DNA of 64,000 nucleotides from Coffea arabica. Its lineage: Eukaryota; Streptophyta; Magnoliopsida; Gentianales; Rubiaceae. Shown in pieces: positions 21,777 to 34,165 of this stretch (within the stretch, counting starts at the first letter, position 1; each line of letters begins with the position of its first letter). Under the pieces are notes generated by a model, which had not been told where the DNA came from, searched no databases, and saw only the letters and a list, made by a program, of their open reading frames with translations. The position numbers and the translations under genes are program-made. Location: the NCBI RefSeq assembly GCF_036785885.1, contig NC_092324.1:31361001-31425000 (forward strand). The letters run 5' to 3'.

Positions 21777-22682
21777 TAGAGGTGGCAATTTGTCCCAAGT
21801 CCCAATGGGTTACCCATGCCCATGGGGATTTTGGGCGGGATGGGTATTGGATTTTGATATTGGGTTTAAAATGGGACAAATCCCAATTGTACCCATTAAT
21901 TGATGGGAATACATGGGAAATACTTGGGCACCCATTGGGCTCAAATAACAAGGGCTCTGTTTGGTTTAGTTATTTTTGGGGAGTATTTTTGAAATATTTT
22001 ATTATAGCAGTGTATATGAAAAATTTTTACTATAAAATTTTTTTGAAATATTTGATATACTAATATGAATGGGATGTTTTTTGAGTTATTGTATATTACT
22101 GTAACATTGTATTTGAAAAACTTATTTTTTGAAAAAATAGCCAATCCAAACGGAGTCTTAGATTCAAAAATTATCTTTAATAATTTTTATAGTCATACTA
22201 GAGAATATAATCTAGTAGTTTTCCTAGTCATTATCCACAAGAATTTTCAACATTTCAGTCAATTTAGACCTGTCATCTTTGGACAATGATGAGAATAAAT
22301 ATTCAACACCTTAAGTACCTTGGCCATCTTGATATATATTGGAATATGACTGTATATCTATTTTTTCTTTTATTTGTTAATCCAATTTTTGATGGGAATC
22401 TTGAGTATAAAGCACTTGCATGTTTATTTAATAAAACTAAAAAAAAATTAATAAATCAAAAATATTAAAATTATATAAAAAATAAAAATGAATTAAAGGA
22501 AAAAAAATATGTAGAAAATAGATTTGGGTATTGGGCGGGATCAATCTAAACCCATCCCAAAGTGATCCCGCCCAAGTTAGTCCCAAACCACATATGGGTA
22601 AGGTTGGGCCCAAACCCATATGACTCGGTTCCATCACAAACCCAAGCAAATCCCGCCCATCCCGCCCATTTTGCCACCTCTA
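21777..22682 (+). mobile_element. MITE G, hAT-type, with 8-bp TSD
   Basis: 906 bp with perfect 12-bp terminal inverted repeats TAGAGGTGGCAA / TTGCCACCTCTA and a perfect 8-bp target duplication ATCAGATA (21769-21776, 22683-22690). The ends are rich in CCCAT and GGGCGGGAT words, probably subterminal repeats. No transposase frame. It sits in unit U2 just after the antisense frame and contains a second MITE (21953-22157). Confidence 0.92.
21953..22157 (+). mobile_element. MITE H nested in MITE G
   Basis: About 205 bp with imperfect inverted ends of about 25 bp: GGCTCTGTTTGGTTTAG on the left and GCCAATCCAAACGGAGTC on the right. The interior is AT-rich. I could not find a clear target duplication, so the superfamily is left open. 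Confidence 0.7.
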
Positions 22683-22915
22683 ATCAGATATCATCGATCT
22701 TGTAGGATACACATACACAAAAAAAATATTTTTATGGAGACAGATTCATTATATATAGATTAGGATGAGATCCCACGAGCAGAACTTAGTGTTCTAAAGA
22801 AAAAAAAAAAGAAAACAATTGGGAAGTAGTGAGAGAAAGAAAAGCGAGAAAAGGAAAAAAAAATGCGAGAAGATAGAGAGAAAGAAAAGAAAAAAGAAGA
22901 GAGGAAAAAAAATCA

Positions 22916-23434
22916 ATGGCTCTTTCCTCTAATTCTGACAAGCAATCTTTGTAATCTCCATTTTTGCCCTTGTGATGCTTCTCTAATAAATTAATCATGG
23001 ATAAACCCCAGTTAAATTCGATTGGTATGAAAGTTATCTTATTGGGGTCATTAGAATCGCAGCCTCCTTAGCTATTCCTTACGTAGTAATGATTTATCAT
23101 ATCAATCTAAAACAAAGCACTCGCTTCAGAAAAAAAATGAGCTATCTTACCCTATTTCTCTTGGGAGGTTCCCCCATGGGATTTGCCATCTTTCCTATAC
23201 ATTTTTGGAATGAATCTGTGGAATCAATATTCATGATTTATGAGTTTGTTGTTTCTCTCTTACTCTTTGAGAGGACATTTTCTGATATTTTAGACGTTCC
23301 CATTTTTTATGGTGTCTACAACATCTTTTTGAGTTCTCCATTCATGATGTTCTACCTTTACTTGGGTTTTGGAGTTTTTTTCCTCTTATTTATGACCTTT
23401 TTCATGATTAGTAATTGATTCCCGACTCATCAGG
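22916..23434 (+). pseudogene. U3: membrane-protein-like exon, decayed
   Basis: Unit start at ATG 22916, but a one-base loss soon after shifts the frame. From 23089 to 23418 the frame is open and shows the typical pattern (GGSPMGFAIFP, FERTFSDIL, GVYNIFLSS). The donor CATCAGGTAAAAC is kept (CAG ends at 23434). Preceded by TATATA at 22750 and a GAGAGA-rich leader. Confidence 0.6.
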
Positions 23435-25190
23435 TAAAACTTAGCACTTGCTTATCTTTCAATCAACTTACCACCCCACCTACTAGTATTACTCAGCCAC
23501 AACTTACTTCCATTTCTCCTCTATTGCCCTTGATCATTACCACCGCTAACCTATAAGTTTTCACTATTGTTATCCCTTTAAACAAAACGACGTAAGCGAT
23601 TTTCAACAAATTAATTTCACAAATCAACCCGAACAAACAAGCAAGGGGTGAATCACGTTCAACCCTAAAAAAAATTCAATTCAAATTAGAAGTCAAAATA
23701 AGAATCTTCACTTGAGTGTATTCAATATCAAAAATTAATTCAAATACAACCTTGTTATATTTGATAAAATATGCTAGAAGCCTGATAAAATAACCTGAGG
23801 TATGTCCTTATTTATAAACTCGAAGTTCTAAACCAAATAAAAAACAAAATTGTCTAAAAACTAGGAAAAAATATGCAACTCGTTCCACATTAGTTCCCTT
23901 CACATCAAAAGAACTCGACCTTGAGTTATCTTAAAAATTTGCAAGTACCCACAAACCAGTAACCCTACAATTCTTCTTCAAAGTTGAAAGAGTCTTTGAA
24001 CTATCAATATGAAATAAAATGTAAAGAAGACCCATAACTTTATTGTCACGAATCCAAACAAAAATTCAAAAGCAATGACCATACCATACTTATTGTCCAG
24101 ATAAATTTAGACTGCAGTTCTCAAATAATAAAAATCTCCACTTTATCAGGTTTTACTTTGACAACCGCTACTTTTAGCATCACCACGATTGGATAAAGAA
24201 AATATTCACTTCTTGTTGTTACCAACTACTCTATAGATGAATTGGAAGATTTGCTAGAATGCATCTTGTTCTCCTCAAATGAAAATTTCGTGTCTGCAAC
24301 TTTATTTGGAGGAATAATTTCATCCTCTCTAGCATTACCTAACATTTCACATGCAATAATATCATAAATTGTAATCAAAATATTTAATAAATTATAGCAG
24401 ATTAAGTGAATAATCCACAATGTATAAACACTTCAAATACTTATTAACTCACTTAAAATTCACCTCTCTTGTATTTAACATCAGAATGATTTTAATCCAT
24501 AATGTGCATTAACATCATCTGATTTAACATCTTTGTGACGTTAATTCACAATGTGCATTAACATTCTTATTAATATATTTAAAATTCATCTAACCTATCA
24601 TGCATAAACACATGCTAACAATTATTACCCTTTGTTACATTTGTATACTTTTTCTATTTAATTTTACTCTTGTATTTATTTACTTTTCTTAAATAATCTT
24701 ATGTTGCCAAACATATGACACCTAAAATATCTTATTGAGTGCCCATTGGGTACAAAAATATGACACCCAAAAAATATCTTCACGAGTTTCCATTGGATAT
24801 GAGTAAAGTTCAAATTGATCACATATTTAATGCCACTATACAAAGATAATATCACTTATAAAGATAAGATTCTAAAGAGTCTATAAGCAGAGAGATTGCA
24901 AATTACTTTTTTTTTGTTTCAACAAGATTTTGGAATGGCCATACTTAAGCCATTCCAAATAATAACAGCCAAACTATTGACTAGATTTGTGTAAGAGATC
25001 ATACATTAGTAGTAATCAATGTCAACAATTAGACCTATTTTATATAGGTCAAAGTTGTTTGGGATTAAGTAAGTGGACAGGGAAGGAAGGCTTAATGTTA
25101 ATCATTTAATTGGTGTATCAAATGTTCACGATTTTGTAGAATATGCATACACACAAAAAAAAAAAAAGATTTTTGTAGGGACAGATCCAT
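23435..25190. other. Spacer of unit U3 with antisense frame remnant
   Basis: No intact gene. It contains the minus-strand frame at 24226-24420 (MLGNAREDE, KVADTKFSFEEN), the paired AATGTGCATTAACAT repeats (24500-24570), the ATGACACCCAAAAAATATC segment, and the TATA/leader of U4, part of which is duplicated (GAGCAAACCTTA at 25217 and 25272). Confidence 0.55.
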
Positions 25191-25413
25191 TATATATGGA
25201 TGAGGATGAGATCCTGTGAGCAAACCTTAAAATTTTAAATCCATTATATATAGGTCATGATGAGATCCCGTGAGCAAACCTTAGAATTTTAAAGAGAGAA
25301 AATATAAGATAACCAGGAAGAAATGAGAGAAAAAGAAGGTAAAAAATGAAAAAAATGATAGAAGATAGAGAGAAAGAAAAAGAAAAAGAAAAATAAGAGA
25401 GTAAAAAAAATCA

Positions 25414-25940
25414 TTGGCTTTTTCTCTCCAATTCTTACAAGTAATCTTTGCAATCTCTACTTTTGCCTCTATAGTATTTTTGTTATTTATTAATCATGGA
25501 CAAAATTTAGTCGAATACAGTTGACATGAAAGTTATCTTATTGAAGTTATTGGCATCTCAGTCTCCTTGACTATCTCTTACATAGTGATGACTTATCATG
25601 GCAATTTAAAATAAGACATTCTGTTGGGAAGAAAATGGGCTATCTTGCCCTCTCTCTCTTGGATGCTTCTCCCATGAGATTTATCATCTTTTCTAAGTAT
25701 CTGTGGAAAGAATCCGTGGAAGCAATAGTCATATTTTATGGATTTTTCATTTCTCTCATTCCATTTGGGAGGACGTTCTCTGATATTTTCGACTTTGTCA
25801 TTTTTAATGGTGTCTATAATATCTTCTTGAGTTCTTCAGTCGTGATTTTCTATCTTTGTTTGAATTTTGGGACTGTTTGGAGTTTTTTCTCGTATCTACT
25901 ACTCTCTACATAGTTCGAAATTATTTCCTAATTCATTAGG
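25414..25940 (+). pseudogene. U4: membrane-protein-like exon, decayed
   Basis: The start codon is TTG where other units have ATG. The hydrophobic N-terminus is readable but ends in TGA where other units have TGG (tryptophan). From 25635 to 25913 the frame is open (GRTFSDIFDFVIFNGVYNIF). Donor-like TTAGGTAAAACC at 25937-25948. Confidence 0.58.
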
Positions 25941-26613
25941 TAAAACCTAGTATTGATCTACCTCTCATTCAGCCTACGTTTCTATTTATATAATAAAAGT
26001 TCTAAATTAAATAGGAAACGGGTTTATATAAAAAAATAGGAAAGAAACATGTAACTCGTTCCACATCAGTCCCCATCTAGTTTGAAAGAATTTGACCTCG
26101 AGTTTTCTTGAAAAACTTCAAGAAACAACCAACCAGCGACCTCACAATTTCTTCTCAAAAATGGAAAGGACCTTAGAACTATAACACAAAACTCCCAACA
26201 CATCAGTCCCCTCCATATTTAAAAAAATTTGACCTCGAGTAATTCTAAAAAACCTTCAAGCAGTCCCCTCCATATAAAAAAAATCGACCTCGAATAATTC
26301 TAAAAATCTTCAAACACACACAAACCATAATCCCAACAACTCTTTTCTCAAAGTTGAAAGAGTTTTTAATCTATCAACATGAACTAGAAGGCAAAGAAAA
26401 CCCATAACTTTACTGTCATGAATTCAGACAAAATTTCAAAAGTGATGATCATGCCATCTTTTTTGTCAAGATAAATTTAGATTGCAGTTCTCAAATAATA
26501 AAAGTCTCCACTTTATTAGGCTTCACTATGACAATTGCTGCTTTTAGCATCACCAACTTTGGATAAAGAAAATATTCATTTCCTACTATTACTAGCACGT
26601 TTATAGACAAATC
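25941..26613. other. Spacer of unit U4
   Basis: Repeated-unit sequence with a local duplication: CAGTCCCCTCCATAT occurs twice around 26205 and 26255, and three related CAGTCCCC blocks lie within 250 bp. It leads into the minus-strand frame, which the retrocopy interrupts at 26625. Confidence 0.5.
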
Positions 26614-26624
26614 GAAAGATTTGC

Positions 26625-28072
26625 TCTCTTACTTCTCCCCATTTTCATTATTTATTCATCCATGAAAAAAAGCCGCCGATTTCCCAAAAAGCCGTCTGCA
26701 AAACTCTTGATCAATGAATCCCATGGCGGCTGCTTCTGCTGCTGTTGATCAAAGTTAGTAGTAATAGTGACTAATTATTTCTCGCCGGTCAATCAAAGTC
26801 ACCGCCGCCGTCACTGTTTAGTCAAGATTGATTGGTTGATTGATCTCGTAGCATTAACATCTTTCACTCACTATGACTGACTCCCGAACTTCCACATCTT
26901 CTTCCTCCGACTCCTCCGGCACCCTCCCCGTCCCTCCGCCGACTTCCATTTACCATGCTTGTTTTACGAAGAGCTGTCAAGACGGTATGGAGTCTACCTG
27001 AAGTTATGGGGGTTTCATGTGGGTTTATGCTAGTTATGCTTCTTTGGTTGGCACTGTGGTCCTTTGGAGTAGCTGGTGTTGTAGCTTTAAGCTTAGGTGA
27101 CAGTGGGCGCTGGTGGCTTCTTTTGGTTTTCTCTATCAGTTTGTTCTGGACTGGAGCGGTTCTTTGTAACATCGTTCATGTTATAGTATCAGGAATGGTT
27201 TTTCTTGTTCTTATTCATGGTGGTCGAGATGTAGAATCAATGCCTTCCACGCCACTTGTGAATTCGTTGCAGTTTGCTATGACAAAATCTTTTGGCAGCA
27301 TTTGCTATGGATCACTGTTTACAGCTGCTATTCGGACATTGCGCTGGGAGATTAGGGGAATCAGGTCAAAGATTGGAAATAACGAGTGTTTACTCTGCCT
27401 TGTGGATTTCCTGTTTCATTTGGTGGAGACTTTAGTTCGATTTTTCAACACGTATGCTTATGTCCAGATTGCAGTTTATGGTAAAAACTTCAATCACTCA
27501 GCTAGAGATGCCTGGGAGTTATTTCAATCAACAGGTGTCGAAGCACTTGTTGCCTACGATTGTTCTGGTGCTGTTCTACTAATGGGCACTGTCTTGGGTG
27601 GGCTCGTGGTTGGAACTTGTTCCGGAGTTTGGACAAGGATTCACCATCCAGACAGGGTGATAATGGTGGGATCTACAGCCATGTTAATAGGAATGATCTT
27701 GAAGATCCGTTGTTGATACACAGGTGGGATGCAGATTTTTTCCACCAGATGTCAGAGACGCTTCACCAACGCCTTCAACACAGGAGTGCAAGGGCAAGGG
27801 AAGTGCTGCGTAGATTCGACGGTCAAACACAGCAAACACTAGCTGCTTGAGGCTTCCATTTTGTACTAGCTGCATAGGCTAACTGTTTATAGCTAGTGAC
27901 CCATACAGTTATAAATGCACCCTTACCAATTTCCGTCTTACCAATTTTATTTTGATCATCATTGTCTGCATGCTAGGCTTCTTCAGCTTAATCTTCCAAG
28001 AATTTTGAGATTTGGAGCAGGTATCTTTTTGAAACAGACACGCAGAGACTCTAAAAAAAAAAAAAAAAGAAA
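26625..28072 (+). pseudogene. Processed retrocopy of a choline-transporter-like gene
   Basis: A reverse-transcribed mRNA: no introns, a 5' UTR of about 250 bp, a coding-like part from ATG 26873 to TGA 27850, a 3' UTR and a poly(A) run (28053-28068), flanked by the 11-bp duplication GAAAGATTTGC (26614-26624, 28073-28083). The body 26955-27700 is the C-terminal half of a plant choline-transporter-like (CTL) multi-pass protein: SFGSICYGSLFTAAIR, KIGNNECLLCLVDF, FNHSARDAWELFQSTGVEAL. Two internal losses break the frame: near 26954 (most of the N-terminal half) and near 27700 (one membrane segment); the true end (RWDADFFHQM) follows in another frame. No product expected. Confidence 0.9.
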
Positions 28073-28083
28073 GAAAGATTTGC

Positions 28084-28272
28084 CAGAATGCACCTTGTTC
28101 TCCTCAAGTGAAATATTGTGTCGACAACTTTCTCTGAAGGAATAATTTTAGTCTCTTTAACATCACCTAGCATGTCACCTGCAGTAACACCATAAACTAC
28201 AGAAAAAATATTTAACAAATTATTATGGATTAAGTGACTAATCCACAATAAATAAACACTTAAAATCCTCAT
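28084..28272 (-). pseudogene. Antisense frame of unit U4, cut by the retrocopy
   Basis: Minus-strand frame with the recurring MLGDVKETKI and KVVDTIFHL patterns. Its 3' part is on the other side of the retrocopy, before 26614. The retrocopy's target duplication lies inside this frame. Confidence 0.45.
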
Positions 28273-28570
28273 TAATACATTTAAAATTCACATCCATTGT
28301 ATTTAATATCATAATGATGTTAAATCCACAATGTGCATTAACATCAACTATATAAGCATCTTAACAATGTTAATCTACAATGTGCATTAACATTTTCAAT
28401 AATACAATTAAAATTTACCTAATCTACCATGCATAAACATATAAAAATAATTATTATATTTCCTTGCGTTTACATACTTTTCGTATTTAATTTTACATAC
28501 TATATCTTGTATTTATTTTTTCCTAACTAATCTTACGTTTTCAAACATATGATACTGAAAAAATATTTTA

Positions 28571-28645
28571 ATGGGTTTTTTTCCTCCTATATATGGTTTT
28601 CTTCATAATTAGAAATTGATTCCTAATATATCCGGTAAAATCAAG
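28571..28645 (+). pseudogene. U5: 3' end of a membrane-protein-like exon
   Basis: Only the last part of the exon survives (TTTTTCCTCCTATATATGG ... ATATATCCGGTAAAATC, with the donor altered). It is fused at its left side to the tail of the preceding unit, so about 450 bp and the promoter were deleted. Confidence 0.5.
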
Positions 28646-29940
28646 CACTAGCCTATCTTTCATTCAACCTACCACTAAATTAGTTGGTACAATTCAACCA
28701 CTCTCTAATTTCGCATTCCCTCCTCCATTACTCTTGATCATTACCATCACTAACTCACAATCTCTCACTGTTGTTACCCCTCTTGACACGATGATGAAAA
28801 TGATTTTTAATGGATTAATTTCATGAATTAACCCGGACAAACAAGGGGTGAATCACGTTCATCCTTCAAAGAAACTTGGATTTATATTGGAATCCAAAAC
28901 AAGTTTGAAAAGAATCTTCAGTTCAGTGCACTCAAGTTCAGGAATTAACCCAAACATAATCGCATTAAACTTAATAAAATATGCCAAAATTTTGATTAAA
29001 AAAAATCCTAGGTGCACCCTATTTATAAAGTAGAAGTTCTAAACCACATATCAATCTCAATTTCCTAAAAAATAGGAAAGAAACGCGCAATTCATTCCAC
29101 AACAGTCCTCTTCACAACAACAAAAATTTGATTTCAAGTTATATTAAAAACCTTCAAGCACTCACAAACCAATAATGCTGCAATTTCTTCTCAAAATTGA
29201 AAGAATTTTGAATTATCAACATTAACTAAAATGTAAAGAAAATCCATCATAACTTTATTGCTACAGACAAAATTTTGACAGACAAAATTGTCAAAATAAA
29301 TTTAGACTACAATTCTTGAAAAATAAGTCTTAATTTTATTAGACTTCACCATGCAACCGCTGTTTTTTGCATCACTAAATCTGGATAAAAAAAATTCATT
29401 TACCTCTATTACCGTCACAGGTGAATTAAAGGATTGGACAGAATGCATCTCATTTTCCTCAAGTGAAAATATCGTGTCTGCAACTTTATCCAGAAGAATA
29501 ATTTCATCATTTTTAACATCACCTAACATGTCACTGGCTTTAGTATCATAAACTGCAAGTAAAATATTTATCAAATTAATGGGGATTAAGTGAGTAATTC
29601 GAAATGCATAAACATTTAAAATTCTCGTTAAATTTAAAATTCACATGTCTTATATTTATCATCATAATGATGTTAATCCACAATGTACATTAATATTCTC
29701 ATCAACATAATTAAAATTTGCCTAATCTATCATGCATAAACACATACTAACAATTATTATCCTTTCTTGCATCTATATATATTTCATATTTAATTTTATC
29801 TACCATCTCTTGTATTTATTTATTATCCCTCACTAATATTACATTTTCAACCAATGACACCTAAAAAATATTTTAATGAATATAAAAATATGACACCCTA
29901 AAAATATTTTAACGAGTATCCATTTGGCATAAGAAATGTC
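28646..29940. other. Remainder of unit U5 with antisense frame
   Basis: Contains the longest antisense frame of the array at 29302-29574 on the minus strand (90 codons: INILLAVYDTKASDMLGD, DKVADTIFSLEEN). The rest is AT-rich spacer with AATGTGCATTAACAT-like words. It ends at the left target duplication of the LINE. Confidence 0.5.
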
Positions 29941-30061
29941 CAAATTAGTTGTATTTTTTTTTTTTTTTAAAAGAAGACAAGCGCCCCAAATTTTATTGAA
30001 AGCAAAAGATCGAAATGGGAAAACACCCTTCCCTATTACAGACTCCAATAATTATACTACT

Positions 30062-33000
30062 CTAACCTCCTTCATTTATCCAACGCACACCCGGCACCCC
30101 ACGTGAGTCAAGGAGAATAGCAGCCCTAACCATCGCCGACAGCTGGTGGTCATGCTCATAAACCTTAGCGCCAGTTGCCCCAACCGCTGCTAACCTGTCT
30201 GCAGGTACGTTGGCCTCACGGAAAATATGCGAAATGGAAGCCGAGAAGTCCTTCAGGAGACCTCTAACTTTCCTCAAGCTGTTACACAGAGGCCACTTAG
30301 CAATCGCCCCAGACACAACCAACTGTACCAAAGCCTTGGAGTCCACCTCTACCAACGAAGGACGCATCCCCTTTTTTAAACACAACTGCAGCCCAAACAG
30401 TAATGCCATACACTCCGCCCCTAACACATCCTGTTCCCCGAACTCCTTGTAGAAAGCAAAAATCAATTTCCCCTGACCATCACGCAGCAGACCTCCACCC
30501 GTGGCCCGACCTTGAACCACACTGGCGTCCGAGTTAAATTTCAGCACACCAAGTGGCGGTCTGACCCAGGCAATCGCACACGGGGCCCTTCTCCTAGAAG
30601 GAGACTTGATCCATTGTACCAACTCACAATCCACATCCCCCACGAAATGCGACCGACGAAGCTTATTTGCCCTCCCAAGCTGCTCCCAAAAATAATCCAC
30701 ATCACGGATTATCTTGTCAACCTCCCACCGCACTCCCTGACAGCGCTCCTGGTTCCTAGCTACCCAAAGAAACCAGCACACCACTATTGGCATAAAAACC
30801 CGAATATGATTTTTCGCCGCTGAAGCTGAAGTGAAGTACCAAGAGATAAAAACCGACGCCATACTCGAGCAATTACGCAACTGAAAACCAAACCGGGAAG
30901 AGATTCTCCTCCAAACTTGCGAAGCTACCGGGCCCGACAGAAAAACATGCAAGAGCGTCTCCTCCTCCCGGTAACAACACCCACATCTCGAGGGAAAAGA
31001 CAACCCCCGAGACCTTAACACCACATCCAAAGGGAGGAAATTACGCACTAACCTCCAAGCAAAAAATGACATTTTTGCTGGCAAAACCGACGGCCACAGT
31101 AAGGAGTCGACCAAGGAGTGATGCTTCCGTTGTCGAAGCAACTCCCACGCCGACTTAACCGAGAAAGTCCCCGAAGGCGAAAGCAACCAAACCAACCTGT
31201 CCTCCTGAGACAGCTCAAAGGGTATGTCCTTGATTGCACGGATGACGAAACCCGGAACCCACTTGGCAAGACGAACTTCATCCCAGCCTTCCTCAGTAAT
31301 AAACTCCGCCACCAGAAAATGAGGCCTCACCGCTCGACCCACAACCACCTCTAACGGGTCATGAAGAACCCATCTATCCTTCCAAAAATCTACCAGGCCT
31401 TTACCTAAACACTTAATGTTCGGTTCAACCAAAGTACGTATCGCCTCCAGACGCCGCCAAGTAGCTGAAGGCCGAACTGATGAAACTTCCGATGGATGGC
31501 TCCCACTACTGTATTTGGCGTGCATGAACTCCGCCCACTTTGAATCTCCACTCCTGAAACGCCACCAAAGTTTAGCCGCAAACGCCCTAGCCATGTCCTT
31601 AAAAGACCTAAACCCCAGACCCCCTTCCTCAAGTGGAAAGCACAACTTGTCCCAGGATGACCAATGTATGCGCCTCTCTCCCATTCGATCCCACAGAAAG
31701 GCGTTGCAAATGACCCCCAAACGTGTCAGCACCGCCTTTGGAGGATTAACCACCTGAAGTAAGTACATAGGCAGCGACGCCAAGACATGCCTCGCTAAGA
31801 CCAGCTTACCCCCAAAAGAGAGCAGCTTAGTACTCCAATGGCCAAGGTGAGCCTGCATTTTAGCCACAATCCCATCAAACAGCACATTACGCCGCCGCCC
31901 CTTATAAATAGGGGCACCTAGATAAGTGAACGGGAAAAATTGCCTGTGAAATCCTAGGACCCTAGTCACCATCTGCTCCTGCCCCGAAGTAGCCCCCGAA
32001 GATAAAAAGAATGAACTCTTGTCGACATTCACCCTCTAGCCTGATGCCTCTTGATATTCTGCTAAAAAAGCCTTGATTGCGTTCAGACACTCCTCTGAAC
32101 ATCTTGTAAAGACAAGCATGTCATCCGCGAAGGCTAGGTATGGCACCTGGGTCCCGGCTGAAACAAAATACCTGCCCGGTTGCCTCCCTAAAAGGTGATG
32201 CAACCCACGGCCTAAAAATTCTGCAACTAACACAAAAAGGCCAGGGGAGACCGGGTACCCCTGCCTAACACCCTGTGAAGACTTAAAAAATCCAGCAGCC
32301 TCACCATTCACCAAAACTGAAAACCAATTATTGGACACCAGACGAAAGACTATATCAACCACATGTTCCGCAAAACCAAAATGCCGAAGTATAAACAACA
32401 GAAATGGCCACTCTACCCTGTCATACGCCTTTTCCATATCCAATTTTAACATGAGGTTCGGGTGACTCAACCGCCTGTCTAAATCAACCACCAGCTCCTG
32501 CGTGAGAAGGATGTTGTCCGTTATCCCCCGTCCAGGTACAAAACCTGTTTGCCATGGTGAAACTAAGGCAGGTAGGACTCTCCCCAACCGATTAGCCACC
32601 ATCTTAGAGATAATTTTTGAACAAGTGTTGCAAAGACTAATAGGCCGAAAGTCCTTCCAGCGCATGGCACCTGCAAGCTTAGGCAGTAGAAGAATAGAAG
32701 TACTAGTAAAACTCCTAGGCAAGCGCATACCCTGGAAAAAAGCCTGAACCGCCTCCAGTAGATCCGCCTTGATAATATCCCAGCAAGCTTGGTAAAAACC
32801 TGCCCCAAACCCATCTGGTCCAGGAGCACTATCAGCATCCAACCCATGCACCACCTCCTGTAACTCAGCCATGCCTGGAACAGCAGATAGCATATCATTA
32901 TCCGCAGCAGACAGCTTAGGCATCGTAAAGGGAATGTCAGGCGACTGCCACCCATGCTGTTCCGAAGTGAACAAAGAGGACACGAACTCCACTGCAGACC

Positions 33001-34165
33001 TCCTGATATCCTGAATATCCTCCAACCATGGGCCTGCCGGATCCTTAATGCGAGCCACAAAATTGACATTTCGGCGCTGACGGTAACGAGAGTGGAAATA
33101 AGCCGAATTAGCATCCCCAACCTGTAACCATTTGATGCCCGCCTTCTGTCTCCAGTACTCACATTCCACTGCCAAGCTCCTTGCATAAACCGCCTTTGCC
33201 TCCTCCAACGCTGCCCTGGAAACAGAACCTCGCCCATTGTCAAACTCCTCCTCACGTTGTTTCATAATTGCCTCAGCCTCCTTCACCTTGCTAAAAATGT
33301 TTCCGAAAACCTGGACGTTCCATACTTGCAGCCCACCCTTCACCGCCCGTAATTTATTATAAAACCTCGTCATACCCTCACCCTCCGCCGGCTTCTCCCA
33401 ACTCTTCTGCACCACATCCCTGAAACCTGTGTGATGCCGCCAAATGTTTAGAAATTTGAATGACCGTTTGCTGGGATTCCCATTCTGACAACAAATCAGC
33501 AGCGGAGCATGATCCGAACGTCCCCTGGCCAAATGTGAGACATGCGAGAGGTCATACCCATCCGCCCACTCCCGGTTCATTAAGGCCCTATCCAAACGCT
33601 GCCACATCCTCCCATTCGTCCATGTAAATTCAGCGCCATCAAAAGGGACCTCTGCCAAACCACAATTACCAATTGACTCATTGAATTCTACCATATTTGT
33701 TTCATTAGCCGGGGCTCCTCCCACACGCTCCTCTCTACAAGAGATTACATTAAAATCCCCTGCCAGTAACCAAGGCCCCTGCACTTCGCCCGCTAAACTT
33801 TCCATTGCTGACCACAGCTCGCGTCGCCCCACCCTCGAACACCGAGCATAGACTGCCGAGAACTGCACCGAACATCCAGAAGAGAAAGCGATGTTCATGT
33901 GAAGCAGTTGGTCCGCCATTTCCCTGAAGCTCAATGACATCTCATTAAACCACAAAACCCACACCTTGTTATTCAATGCTCCCAAAGCCCTATCAAACCC
34001 AAGAAACCGACGTACCACCTCAAGTTGTGGGGAATCCGACAATGGTTCCAGGAGAACCAGCAACCGTATCTTATTAGTTTTGCATATCTTATTTAAATAT
34101 CGCAGTGAATCTTTACGTGAAGCCCCACGAATATTCCACACAACCAACTTAATGGGATTTAACAT
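30062..34165 (-). pseudogene. LINE ORF2: endonuclease, reverse transcriptase, RNase H
   Basis: Starts at ATG 34165 and ends TAG at 30062, about 1367 codons, with a single in-frame stop (TAG, plus-strand 32036-32038) after EYQEASG. An AP-type endonuclease comes first (VVWNIRGASRKDSLRYL, GDFNVISC, GRSDHAPLLI), then RT (KLDMEKAYDRVEW, GVRQGYPVSPGLF, catalytic FADDMLVF shortly before the stop), a zinc-binding domain of RT-associated type (CGCCYREEETLLHVF), and a C-terminal RNase H with all four acidic residues visible (FNSDASV, GAECMALL, EVDSKALV, VPADRLA). The stop is explained by one C-to-T change in CAG. Without it the product would be complete, so this is a recently inactivated copy. Confidence 0.93.

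Noticed and set aside
26955..27716. The 253-codon frame as a functional choline-transporter-like gene
   Set aside because: N-terminal half missing, frame broken near 27700, poly(A) and TSD present: it is a retrocopy.
32563..33255. 230-codon minus-strand frame overlapping LINE 1 ORF2
   Set aside because: An alternative frame over the endonuclease-RT region of the true ORF2, without recognisable motifs.
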